27,873 nucleotides of DNA from CAZDVQ01 sp964508975 (GCA_964508975.1 CAZDVQ010000058.1:1-27873); one strand, 5' to 3'; shown: positions 15,400-23,612, counted from the stretch's first letter. Numbers and translations are program-made. Notes: generated from the sequence alone by a model not told the origin.

Positions 15400-17757
15400 T
15401 TAAAAATCAAATTGCAAGGCCAGTACTGGAATCAATCCGCCGCCACGGTATTGCACGTAGGTTGTGTTGCTCGTGGCGTCATAGGCCACCCCGGTAGCGT
15501 TGATGCGGTTAAACACGTTTTGTATGTCGAGGCTGATGCTGCCCGCCAGTTTCTTGGTGTTGTAGCGGTACTGCAAACGCATGTCCATGCGGAAATACAA
15601 GGGCAAAAACGCACTGTTGTCGGCATCCGCCAAAGGTACATAGGTGCCTTGTTGCTGCGATAGGGTAGGGTCGTAGGGGGTGTAAGGTGCATTACCGTTA
15701 AAGAGTACCCGACCGCCAACTTGTAATACTTGATCTTTCTTGAAGTTAAACTCTTTGCCAAAGGTCAAGGAGCTCGAAAAAATTGAAGCCCATCGCGAGT
15801 TGTAGGTCTTGCCGTTAAAAGGCCTAAACTTGGCTTCATATAATGATGCCGTGGCCAAGATAAAATACGATTTGGCAAACATTTTTTCCACGGCAATGTC
15901 AACACCATAGTTTTCGCCGGTACCTTGGCTCAATACTTTCGTCAAAGGATACCCGTTGGTATTGTTCAGCATCCAGTAGTTGTCGTTTACATCGGGCCTT
16001 ACGGGCACGTTTAAGAGTTTTTGGTAGTACAACTCCATGCTGATTTTCATCTTACCTTTGGTATACAGGTGATATGCCAGTACGAAGTGGTGGGCCTTCA
16101 GCAAGTCGAGGTCTCGGTTGATATACTGCTGGGTACTGTCCTTGAGGTAGTAGGTCATCAAGGGTAATACCTGGCTTTGCAAGCCATAGGCAAAACTAAT
16201 TTTCTGATTTACCGTTGGCGAATATTGCATTGAAACCCTGGGGTCAACAGAGTAGCTCTTGTTGGCGTTCAGGTACAACAAGTGATAGCCCACATTGGCG
16301 CTTAAACGCGGTAGAATATTAAAACTAGCCTGGGTAAATTGTTGTATCTGTTGGGTGTTCCCCTCGCCTTGCACCGAGCCGCCACGCTCTATATTACTGA
16401 TGTTGTTGATGCTTGATAATTGCTCCACATCCCGGGCAAAGTTGAAGAATATCTGGTGGGCGATTAAACCTGATTTCAGCGAAATCTTCTCGTTGAACTT
16501 CATGGAGTAGGTCAAGGACGTAGACAAGCGCAGGTCGGTAAACCGCTCGTTATGATATCGGTAGGGATTATCCGCTAGGTCTAGCGTGTCAAATTGCCGG
16601 CGGATATCCGAGCCCATCAGGGCCACCACGGCCTTGAGGTACGATTTTGGATTCAGCAGGAAGGTCATGGTGCTGCCTACGGCGCCCATTTTGCCGGGCC
16701 TGTATTGGTATTCCCGATTATTGAACACGGCCGTATCGCGCTCCACGGGGTTTTCTACCGGGAAATATTGCTCTAGGCTCAATCCGCCAATGCCAAACAC
16801 CGTACTGCGTATATTCCCCGATTTATTTTTAAAACTCAGGTTAAAGGATAGGTCCTGGAAGTCGTTGCTCACCCGCTCGCCAATTGGGTTAAAGCCAATT
16901 TTGTTCAACAAGCCTAAGGTCGAGTAACGGTAGTTGACCAAATAAGAGGACTTCCCTTTCTTGAAATAGCCCTCCGTGGCAAAGTCGAGGCCAATGATAC
17001 CAACTTTCACCCGGTGTTCCCGCCGCTCATTGTTGCCTTGCCTAAAGTGCATGTCAAAGGCCCCTGAAATCGCGTTGCCATACTCTGCGGCCATGCCCCC
17101 GCTCGAAAAATCAGAACGGGAAAGCAACTGTGCGCTAAACACGTTTACCCCGCCCACCGATGAACCAATTAGGGCAAAGTGGTTCGGGTTGGGCACGTCG
17201 ATGCCTTCTACCCGCCACAAAATACCCACGGGCGAATTCCCCCGCACGATGATGGCGTTTTCGTTTTCATCAGGGCCTTGCTTTACGCCGGGGAACGATA
17301 AGGCCACCCGGCCGGGGTCGTTGATGCCTGCCGCTACCCGGTCGGTTTCTTCTGCGGTAAAGGAGCGGGCACTCACCACCGATAAAGTATTCACCGCTTC
17401 ATATGCGTTACGGGTGGCGCTCACCACAACTTCGCCTACCTCTACCGAGCTTGAAACTAAGCCGATTTCAAGGTATACTTCACGGGTTGAGCTCAGCAAA
17501 ATATCGTCTTGAACATAGCTGGCATAGCCTATGTATTGGCATTGTATACTTACCCGGCCCAGCGGCACGCGTTCTAGCACAAATTGCCCATTCAGGTCGG
17601 TCGTGGTGCCAATCGTGGTGCCTGTTACCTGAATGGTAGCACCAACAAGGGCTTCCTTGGTTTGTTTATCTTGCACAATTCCCCTGATGGTCTGGGTGCT
17701 TTGGGCTAAAGCCGTACTACAAAACAGCAATAAAAAGTATACAATTGGGAGTCTCAT
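15400..17757 (-). CDS. TonB-dependent receptor with carboxypeptidase-regulatory-like N-terminus
   Basis: 785 residues. After the signal peptide (MRLPIVYFLLLFCSTALAQ) comes a carboxypeptidase D regulatory-like domain (about 23-105; GIVQDKQTKEALVGATIQV, TDLNGQFVLERVP). The plug domain follows (about 115-225; AIIVRGNSPVGILWRVEGID, SGGMAAEYGNAISGAFDM), then a 22-strand-type barrel ending in the aromatic ALQFDF. Such proteins carry a bound substrate across the outer membrane using TonB energy. The substrate cannot be told from sequence, and no SusD-like gene is adjacent, so it is not a standard SusCD pair. A minus-strand TATCTTTG at 17785-17792 provides a promoter. The carbamoyltransferase cassette follows 41 bases downstream. 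Confidence 0.9.
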   Translation of the reverse strand: MRLPIVYFLLLFCSTALAQSTQTIRGIVQDKQTKEALVGATIQVTGTTIGTTTDLNGQFVLERVPLGRVSIQCQYIGYASYVQDDILLSSTREVYLEIGLVSSSVEVGEVVVSATRNAYEAVNTLSVVSARSFTAEETDRVAAGINDPGRVALSFPGVKQGPDENENAIIVRGNSPVGILWRVEGIDVPNPNHFALIGSSVGGVNVFSAQLLSRSDFSSGGMAAEYGNAISGAFDMHFRQGNNERREHRVKVGIIGLDFATEGYFKKGKSSYLVNYRYSTLGLLNKIGFNPIGERVSNDFQDLSFNLSFKNKSGNIRSTVFGIGGLSLEQYFPVENPVERDTAVFNNREYQYRPGKMGAVGSTMTFLLNPKSYLKAVVALMGSDIRRQFDTLDLADNPYRYHNERFTDLRLSTSLTYSMKFNEKISLKSGLIAHQIFFNFARDVEQLSSINNISNIERGGSVQGEGNTQQIQQFTQASFNILPRLSANVGYHLLYLNANKSYSVDPRVSMQYSPTVNQKISFAYGLQSQVLPLMTYYLKDSTQQYINRDLDLLKAHHFVLAYHLYTKGKMKISMELYYQKLLNVPVRPDVNDNYWMLNNTNGYPLTKVLSQGTGENYGVDIAVEKMFAKSYFILATASLYEAKFRPFNGKTYNSRWASIFSSSLTFGKEFNFKKDQVLQVGGRVLFNGNAPYTPYDPTLSQQQGTYVPLADADNSAFLPLYFRMDMRLQYRYNTKKLAGSISLDIQNVFNRINATGVAYDATSNTTYVQYRGGGLIPVLALQFDF

Positions 17758-17784
17758 GGGTCATACTTTTGGGTGGTGTATGAG

Positions 17785-17792
17785 CAAAGATA
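17785..17792 (-). promoter_or_regulatory. -7 promoter element of the TonB-dependent receptor gene
   Basis: Minus-strand TATCTTTG fits TAnnTTTG and ends 27 bases before the ATG at 17757. A GC-rich repeat begins about 18 bases further upstream, so any -33 element would fall within it. Confidence 0.55.
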
Positions 17793-17810
17793 TACTTTTT
17801 TGATGTATTG

Positions 17811-17945
17811 GGGCGCCTGCCCGCACGTTGTGGGGCGTATGCTATACGCCCCACAACGGTGTGGGCACCAGGCTGTGCGCGGCTGCGCGTTGCTTGTCCC
17901 TTCGGGAGCGGCTTCGCCGCCCGCTACCATCCTTGGCGCGGAGGA
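17811..17945. repeat. GC-rich intergenic repeat, copy R5 (subfamily shared with 22180-22305)
   Basis: The left part holds a perfect 15-bp hairpin with a GCT loop (17826-17858; arms CGTTGTGGGGCGTAT and ATACGCCCCACAACG). Then come GGTGTGGGCACCAGGCTGTG, GGCTGCGCGTTGCTTGTCCC, GCGGCTTCGCCGCCCGC and CTACCATCCTTGG. About 127 bases match 22180-22305 with only a handful of differences. It sits upstream of the TonB-dependent receptor and downstream of the first type IX cargo gene. Confidence 0.85.
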
Positions 17946-18004
17946 GTGGATAGTTGGTAGTTCGTAGTTGATTGTTTGGGAGGCACATCTTGTATGTCAA
18001 GGAC

Positions 18005-18040
18005 AAACAAAACCCCTTGCAAGATGACTCCTGCAAGGGG
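18005..18040 (-). terminator. Terminator of the first type IX cargo gene
   Basis: On the minus strand CCCCTTGCA and TGCAAGGGG (plus 18013-18021 and 18032-18040) form a 9-bp stem with a 10-base loop followed by TTTTGTTTG. The same terminator follows the second cargo gene at 22473-22508. Confidence 0.85.
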
Positions 18041-18064
18041 TGATGCATATCATTGTCTGGCAAC

Positions 18065-20614
18065 CTAGTTTTTGACAAACACCTTTCGAATTAACCCTGT
18101 GTCAGACTGTAATACCACATGATACATACCACTGCTCAGCGTGCTACAATCAATACTGTTGCGGTATACCTCATCGCTGATGATTGCGCCTTGACTGTTG
18201 TATAGCAGGATTCTGTCAAAACTCAGTCCGCTGAAATTCTGGATGTTGAGCACATGGCTGGTTGGGTTGGGGTACAGCTGTACCAAGGGGCTGTAGTCAA
18301 TTACTTCCGTGCTGCTGACGAGGGTATCGATGAACAGGCTGTTTTCGCGGGTGCTGACGCCCATCTCGTTGCCGTTTTGGTCAATCATGCGGATGTTGTT
18401 GAAGCTGGTGGCCATTTCTACCAGCGTCGGGCCGCTGTCGATATTGTCCTCGATGATGAAGTTGACCCGGAGCACCTCGCCCGAGTACGAGGCGAAGGAT
18501 TGCTGGTCGGTACGGCTCACGGCAAGGTCAAGTGTGCCCGTGTTGGGGTGATAGCGGTACAGGTCGAGCGTTAAACCAGCCTGGTTGAACAGCGACTGGC
18601 TGAAGTCGGCGTGCATAGAGCCCGGCACAATGTTGTCAGGATCAGCAAAAACAATACTGAAGGCCAAACCATAAACATCGGTGGCGGGTAGGCCCTGCGT
18701 CCCAAGACTCACGATGGCGCTGGCCGGGCTGTTCGGTGTAACGATGCTTGGCTGGAAATCAATGGCCAATGTAGCACCGCCGCTGTTGTTCCTGCCAAAC
18801 ATGGGGTGTGCCGGGGCGTTGTAGTTTTGCACTACTGCGAGGGTATCGTTAAAGTCAACCAGGCCGCTGCCGTCACAGTCGGCGTGCTTGTGGTTGAGTC
18901 CCGAGAGAAAGGCGTTGGGCCAATCGGCAGGGGCAGCATGCCCATACCATCCGATGCTGTTGTCGGTTCGTGTTGGGCCAGTTTGGTTGTATGCCAGGCC
19001 AATTTCTAGTATGTCCTGGTTGTTGGCCGTACCATCGTAGTTGGCATCGCCGGGCCAGATACACTCGGTTTCTAGTACCTCGGCCTGGGCGGTGGCGGTG
19101 CAGCCGGTGGAAAGTTGCGTCACCGACAAGGTGTAAACCCCGGCACTATCCACCGTGATGGAATCATCTTGGCTACCGTTGGACCACGTAAATTGATAGT
19201 CGGGGTTATGCTGCACCAATAAAATACTGCTGTCGAGGCCGCACAGTTGAGGGCTACTGATTTGTATGCTTGGTAGTATGGCTGTAGGGATGTTGACCAT
19301 AAAACTGTCTTGGTCCACGCATGCCGATGTAAAGTCACCAGCTTGCACGATAAATAAACCTCCGCCTTGTATATTGTTTAGGTTAATGCACGGAGTCGTC
19401 TCGCCTGTCGACCAAGTATATTGCAATGTGTAATTGCTGTTGGATGTGTCCTGGTAGCATAGCTGTAATTGCCCGCCTTGCCACGGATCTCCATTGCATA
19501 AATCGCCAGAGACCAAGATGTGGCCAGAAGGAGGCTCCATTACGCTAATATAAATTGAATCCGACGTATGGCAGCCTTGCTCGTCAAACACGTTAACCCT
19601 GTAAAATCCTGATTGTTGGATGCTGCTAAAAGGTATTATGCTGTCAGTTGAACTCCACCAAAAAGCTGTGGTATAATTTCCAGGGCTGTACCACTCCGAT
19701 AAAAAGCCGGAATTGATACCTAGTTGTAGCGTATCTCCCCTACATATTGTTGTGGTCGATGTGCTCAAGTTCACAGGCTGGCTGGGCACACAGTTAGCGC
19801 TATCAACTACGTTTACATACACCCAGAAAGAGTCCGCCTGGTAGTAGTTATTATAGACGATGTACATTCCTGAATCGAGGCCCGTCCAGTTTGGGTTTGG
19901 TAAATACATTACAAATCCAGCTGGGTGTTGTAACATTTCTACTCCGTTGGTAAAATAGTGTGCAGGAACGTGCCCTATCATTAATGGCAGATTTCCATGG
20001 GAGATGTCGTTGGCCAACATATCCACATGAACAGGAGTATTTTTAATTGTAAAGCTATAATCGTCCACCGCAATGGGCTGACAACTAGGGGTTGTACAAT
20101 ATCCTAGCGGTACTATTAATGGAGCACTTGTAATGTTGACTACCCAGGGTTCGGTTGGGCTATTATACATCTCGCTACTCAGCCTTTCTAACTTCAAACT
20201 ATCTGTAAGGCTGGCATTGGGATTTATATCAAAGCTCAGGCTCATCAAAGGGGTCGGCAAAAATCCATATTGAATCATAAAACCATAAGGAAGGTTGAAG
20301 TTGTTTTCAATCAAGGCAATTGTATCTCCTTGGTAAACAGGCTCACTAACTACTACATTACTCATATTAGGGCTTGGGCTATAATGCAAAACAGGGTTCG
20401 ACAATACATCCCGGTTAAAACGCACTCGCAGGTTAAAATGGTCAACCTGCTGGTATGTTGCACCCGACATTGTTCGAGCATACACAGAAACATATGCTTT
20501 TCGGCTACTCAAGTTAATGGAGTCTAGACCAATACCTACGATTAGGTTATTGCTCTGGGCAGCCATTGAATTGCACATGGCCAACGCTATGAGTAAACTG
20601 AGAATCTGCTTCAT
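18065..20614 (-). CDS. Type IX secreted multidomain protein with cohesin- and dockerin-like modules, cargo A
   Basis: 849 residues from the ATG at 20614, chosen because MKQILSLLIALAMCNSMAAQ aligns with the paralogue's MKKCFTLLVALAITCSMAAQ; an ATG at 20623 is also possible. Order of modules: a cohesin-like beta domain (about 24-160), an Ig-like domain starting AVDDYSFTIKNTPVHVDMLAND, and two Ig/PKD-like segments rich in GCxxxxS. A dockerin-like Ca-binding segment follows (about 520-600; GDANYDGTANNQD and DCDGSGLVDFND), then a second cohesin-like domain (VYGLAFSIVFADP). The last ~80 residues are a type A sorting tail (LVQLYPNPTSHVLNIQN ... GMYHVVLQSDTGLIRKVFVKN), which directs secretion by the type IX system. 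The ligand is unknown. The final 88 codons are identical to the gene ending at 22533. Confidence 0.85.
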   Translation of the reverse strand: MKQILSLLIALAMCNSMAAQSNNLIVGIGLDSINLSSRKAYVSVYARTMSGATYQQVDHFNLRVRFNRDVLSNPVLHYSPSPNMSNVVVSEPVYQGDTIALIENNFNLPYGFMIQYGFLPTPLMSLSFDINPNASLTDSLKLERLSSEMYNSPTEPWVVNITSAPLIVPLGYCTTPSCQPIAVDDYSFTIKNTPVHVDMLANDISHGNLPLMIGHVPAHYFTNGVEMLQHPAGFVMYLPNPNWTGLDSGMYIVYNNYYQADSFWVYVNVVDSANCVPSQPVNLSTSTTTICRGDTLQLGINSGFLSEWYSPGNYTTAFWWSSTDSIIPFSSIQQSGFYRVNVFDEQGCHTSDSIYISVMEPPSGHILVSGDLCNGDPWQGGQLQLCYQDTSNSNYTLQYTWSTGETTPCINLNNIQGGGLFIVQAGDFTSACVDQDSFMVNIPTAILPSIQISSPQLCGLDSSILLVQHNPDYQFTWSNGSQDDSITVDSAGVYTLSVTQLSTGCTATAQAEVLETECIWPGDANYDGTANNQDILEIGLAYNQTGPTRTDNSIGWYGHAAPADWPNAFLSGLNHKHADCDGSGLVDFNDTLAVVQNYNAPAHPMFGRNNSGGATLAIDFQPSIVTPNSPASAIVSLGTQGLPATDVYGLAFSIVFADPDNIVPGSMHADFSQSLFNQAGLTLDLYRYHPNTGTLDLAVSRTDQQSFASYSGEVLRVNFIIEDNIDSGPTLVEMATSFNNIRMIDQNGNEMGVSTRENSLFIDTLVSSTEVIDYSPLVQLYPNPTSHVLNIQNFSGLSFDRILLYNSQGAIISDEVYRNSIDCSTLSSGMYHVVLQSDTGLIRKVFVKN

Positions 20615-20800
20615 AGTATTCATTTTTCCGATTGATATAATTGCACGGTACAAACATCTTGTTTTTAATACAGCCATGAAAGTACATTATTTGACGTTTG
20701 TTTATTAGTTTTGAATATAAATATGATTAAATTTATTTATAAAATGCTTATTTATAATAATATATGATTATATTTATGCACTAAAAATTCAGTTTTGTTT
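20615..20800. promoter_or_regulatory. Divergent AT-rich promoter region
   Basis: This 186-base gap separates the divergent starts of cargo A (minus) and the helical protein (plus). Bases 20700-20790 are strongly A/T, with AATATGATTAAAT and TTATTTATAATA words also found upstream of dnaA at 7848-7895. I find no clean TAnnTTTG element for either gene, so exact promoters cannot be given. Confidence 0.4.
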
Positions 20801-22165
20801 ATGGAAAATACAATCCTTCAGCTATTAAACAGCCTAGATAAAAGCGAAAAAAAACATTTTTTGCACAAAATGGAACTCCTTGACAAGCCGGGCAAGGGCT
20901 TGAAGATATTACATTTTATCGAAAAAGTATCAGGCCAAGTGGATAAAATTGCCCTGTTTGCCCACTTGTACGGGCAACGCAGCTATCAAGATGTAGTGCT
21001 CCGGCAGGATTTATTCCAACTCAAAGTAAAACTCGAGCAGTTTATCGTCGAGCTACAGCTCAAGGCCGATAAAGCTCAACATCAACTTATCCTCGCGCAG
21101 GCCCTGCAACAACGCAAACTCCCCAGGCTAGCCGAGCAAGTGCTAAACAAGCTTGAACCTCAAACACCCATGCAGCAACTGACTCTGGCGCTGGACCAAC
21201 AAGCGCTCTTGGCCACACACATACAGCGCGGCGAAGCCGTACAGCACCAGGCCGTCGAACACGCGCTGGATAGTTTTTACCTAATCGAAAAACTCAAGCT
21301 AGAGGCCATGACCCGCATGAACAACCGCTTGTCGGGACAGTCATCCACGGGCCGTTTCATGGATGTACTGCTGGCCGATACGGCCCAACTCTCCTTTAAT
21401 CCCTTGTTACAGGCTTTTGTAGATAGTGTCCAATTGTACGACAAACATTGCACCGATGCTTTTTTCCAGCAAACCAAAACACGTTACCTGGAACTGCTCC
21501 CAACGCTGAACCGTACCGATAAACACCACTTGTTCACCTGTTTGCTCAACTATGCTATCCATCAAATTAACCATGGCCAACAGGCTTTCATGGTAGAGGC
21601 TTTCAGCTTGTACCAAACCATGGCGGACCAGGATTTTCTCTACCAGGGCGAATATCTCTCGCAGTTTACCTTCAAAAATATTGTAACGCTGGGTCTCCGT
21701 AGCAAGGCTTTTGACTGGACCAAGCAGTTCATGGATAAATATATTGCACACCTCGACCCCGCACAGCAAGCCAACGCCATGCATTACAACTTGGCACATT
21801 GGCATTTTAGCCAAGGCCAACACCGCAAGGCGCAATCGCAGTTGCTCGCGGTGGTGTATGACGATGTATTCTATGGCCTCGATTCCCGTAGCCTGTTACT
21901 CAAGATATACTATGAACTCGACCAGGCCGAGGCTGCCTACAACTTGATCGAATCGTTCCGGCTGTTTCTCCGCCGCAAACGCGACTTGTCGGTACAGCGC
22001 CGCTTAACCTACCTGAACCTATTGAAAATAGTCAAGGCATTACTCGACCTACAGCCCCGCGATACCAAATCGCTCAAAAAGCTGCACCAAAGGTTCCAAG
22101 GGATACAAGCCATTGCCGATAAAACCTGGGTACAAGCTTGTTTTGATAAAAAAGGCCTCGTTTGA
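20801..22165 (+). CDS. Helical-repeat (TPR-like) protein of unknown function
   Basis: 454 residues from the ATG at 20801 (MENTILQLLNSLDKSEKKHF). An in-frame TTG six bases earlier is less likely. There is no signal peptide or membrane segment, so it is probably cytosolic. Composition is almost wholly helical: Leu/Gln/Lys-rich, with paired helices such as LILAQALQQRKLPRLAEQVLNKL and HYNLAHWHFSQGQHRKAQSQLLAVVYDD that resemble tetratricopeptide units. The opening LLNSLDKSEKKHFLHKM resembles N-termini of uncharacterised Bacteroidota proteins I have seen, but I cannot name a family. It lies alone on the plus strand between two related secreted-protein genes on the minus strand, divergent from one and convergent with the other. 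A regulatory or scaffold role is conceivable but not shown. Confidence 0.8.
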   Translation: MENTILQLLNSLDKSEKKHFLHKMELLDKPGKGLKILHFIEKVSGQVDKIALFAHLYGQRSYQDVVLRQDLFQLKVKLEQFIVELQLKADKAQHQLILAQALQQRKLPRLAEQVLNKLEPQTPMQQLTLALDQQALLATHIQRGEAVQHQAVEHALDSFYLIEKLKLEAMTRMNNRLSGQSSTGRFMDVLLADTAQLSFNPLLQAFVDSVQLYDKHCTDAFFQQTKTRYLELLPTLNRTDKHHLFTCLLNYAIHQINHGQQAFMVEAFSLYQTMADQDFLYQGEYLSQFTFKNIVTLGLRSKAFDWTKQFMDKYIAHLDPAQQANAMHYNLAHWHFSQGQHRKAQSQLLAVVYDDVFYGLDSRSLLLKIYYELDQAEAAYNLIESFRLFLRRKRDLSVQRRLTYLNLLKIVKALLDLQPRDTKSLKKLHQRFQGIQAIADKTWVQACFDKKGLV

Positions 22166-22172
22166 TGTTTTG

Positions 22173-22424
22173 TTTTTTGGGCGCCTGCCCGCACGTTGTG
22201 GGGCGTATGCTATACGCCCCTACACCGGTGTGGGCACCAGGCTGTGTGCGGCTGCGCGTTGCTTGTCCCTGCGGGAGCGGCTTCGCCGCCCGCTACCATC
22301 CTTGGAGCAGGGGGCTGCGTTAGCTGGCCGGAGGGCAGCCGCACAGCGGCTGGTGCGCAGCACGGAGCGAATAGCGAACCCCGTAGGACAGCGGCGGCGC
22401 GCATGCGACGCAACGCCCAAAAAA
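22173..22424. repeat. Composite GC-rich intergenic repeat, copy R6, with inverted ends
   Basis: It occupies the gap between convergent genes. The left half (22180-22305) matches R5 closely. The right half (about 22340-22424) carries GGAGCGAATAGCGAACCC and GCGACGCAACGCCC, as in R2. The ends are inverted copies of each other: TTTTTTGGGCG (22173-22183) and CGCCCAAAAAA (22414-22424). It looks like two subfamilies joined head to head. Confidence 0.85.
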
Positions 22425-22472
22425 TTAGTTTTTTTGTGTTTTTGATTGGCAAGCACATCTTGTATATCATAC

Positions 22473-22508
22473 AAACAAAACCCCTTGCAAGATGACTCCT
22501 GCAAGGGG
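22473..22508 (-). terminator. Terminator of the second type IX cargo gene
   Basis: Minus-strand stem CCCCTTGCA / TGCAAGGGG (plus 22481-22489 and 22500-22508) followed by TTTTGTTTG. It is the same stem, loop and T run as after cargo A; the flanks differ at two positions. Confidence 0.85.
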
Positions 22509-22532
22509 TAATACATATCATTGTCTGGCAAC

Positions 22533-22797
22533 CTAGTTTTTGACAAACACCTTTCGAATTAACCCTGTGTCAGACTGTAATACCACATGATACATACCAC
22601 TGCTCAGCGTGCTACAATCAATACTGTTGCGGTATACCTCATCGCTGATGATTGCGCCTTGACTGTTGTATAGCAGGATTCTGTCAAAACTCAGTCCGCT
22701 GAAATTCTGGATGTTGAGCACATGGCTGGTTGGGTTGGGGTACAGCTGTACCAAGGGGCTGTAGTCAATTACTTCCGTGCTGCTGACGAGGGTATCG
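22533..22797 (-). repeat. 265-base coding block identical to 18065-18329
   Basis: Every base matches cargo A's 3' end at a constant offset of 4468. Identity ends abruptly at GGGTATCG (22797 and 18329). Beyond the stop it continues with two differences through the terminator to 22471 / 18003. Confidence 0.92.
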
Positions 22798-23594
22798 GGG
22801 AGTACATTTATATAAATCCACGAAGTGTCCATTTGGAAGAATGGGTTGGAAATGAGCACAGACTGGTAGGCATAGCCTACAAAATTTGGTGTTGGAGCAA
22901 AATACACGGTACCATTAGGATTAATGGCAGAGCTGCCGGAACTCATATAGCTTATGGGTATGACGCTAAGGGGCAATGAGCCTGGGGAAGTATCATTATC
23001 GAAAATACTACCAAAGCTTATTGATTGACCGTTGCTCACGGTATAGGCGGTATCGTTTACTGCAAATGGAGCACACCTGGGATCAGGACAAAAACCAAGT
23101 ATGGTATGTGGCATATTTACACGAGTTGTAATCCAGGGCTGTGTAGGGCTCTGGTGTACCTGCGCAAATGGTAGCTCTAATATCAGGCTATCGGTAGGGC
23201 TCACTGAGGGGTTAATATCAAGACGTACACTCAATAAATGCTTTGGGCCTTGGGGTACGGTCGTCACGCCGTAGGATTGGGTAAAATCGTTTTCTATCAA
23301 TGCATAGGTGGTCCCACCGTTTTGAATTTCATTGACAAAAAGATTGGAAGGGCTAGGGCTGATGTGCAATACAGGGTTTGATAATATTGCAGGGTTGTAA
23401 CCTAGGTGTATGGTAAAGTGGTTAAGCCCTGTATAGCTTGTCATGTATTGTTTGGTAGCCCAGATACTGACATATGCCTTCCTTGTCGTCAAATTGATTG
23501 AATCTATGCCAATGTTGAGGGTTAGCATGTTGGGTTGTGCCGCCATGGAACATGTAATGGCTAATGCAACGAGCAAGGTGAAGCACTTTTTCAT
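22533..23594 (-). CDS. Type IX secreted protein, cargo B (short paralogue of cargo A)
   Basis: 353 residues. The signal peptide is MKKCFTLLVALAITCSMAAQ. The N-terminal 160 residues align with cargo A's cohesin-like domain (shared LDSINL/IDSINL, RKAYVS, LSNPVLH.SPSP, ALIEN) at clearly reduced identity. A similar Ig-like region follows (FAVNDTAYTVSNGQSISFGSIFDND). At about residue 265 the sequence jumps directly to DTLVSSTEVIDYSPLVQLYPNPTSH, the type A sorting tail, which is identical to cargo A over its last 88 codons. The dockerin-like and second cohesin-like parts of cargo A are missing. A TAATTTTG element at 23613-23620 serves as promoter. Secretion by the type IX system is predicted; function is unknown. 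Confidence 0.85.
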   Translation of the reverse strand: MKKCFTLLVALAITCSMAAQPNMLTLNIGIDSINLTTRKAYVSIWATKQYMTSYTGLNHFTIHLGYNPAILSNPVLHISPSPSNLFVNEIQNGGTTYALIENDFTQSYGVTTVPQGPKHLLSVRLDINPSVSPTDSLILELPFAQVHQSPTQPWITTRVNMPHTILGFCPDPRCAPFAVNDTAYTVSNGQSISFGSIFDNDTSPGSLPLSVIPISYMSSGSSAINPNGTVYFAPTPNFVGYAYQSVLISNPFFQMDTSWIYINVLPDTLVSSTEVIDYSPLVQLYPNPTSHVLNIQNFSGLSFDRILLYNSQGAIISDEVYRNSIDCSTLSSGMYHVVLQSDTGLIRKVFVKN

Positions 23595-23612
23595 AGTTAC
23601 TGTTTTTTATGC

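Noticed and set aside
22196..22546. Overlapping open frames in all phases across the GC-rich repeat
   Set aside because: Open frames in several phases on both strands are expected in GC-rich, stop-poor repeats; the Arg/Ala/Pro-rich translations are not protein-like.
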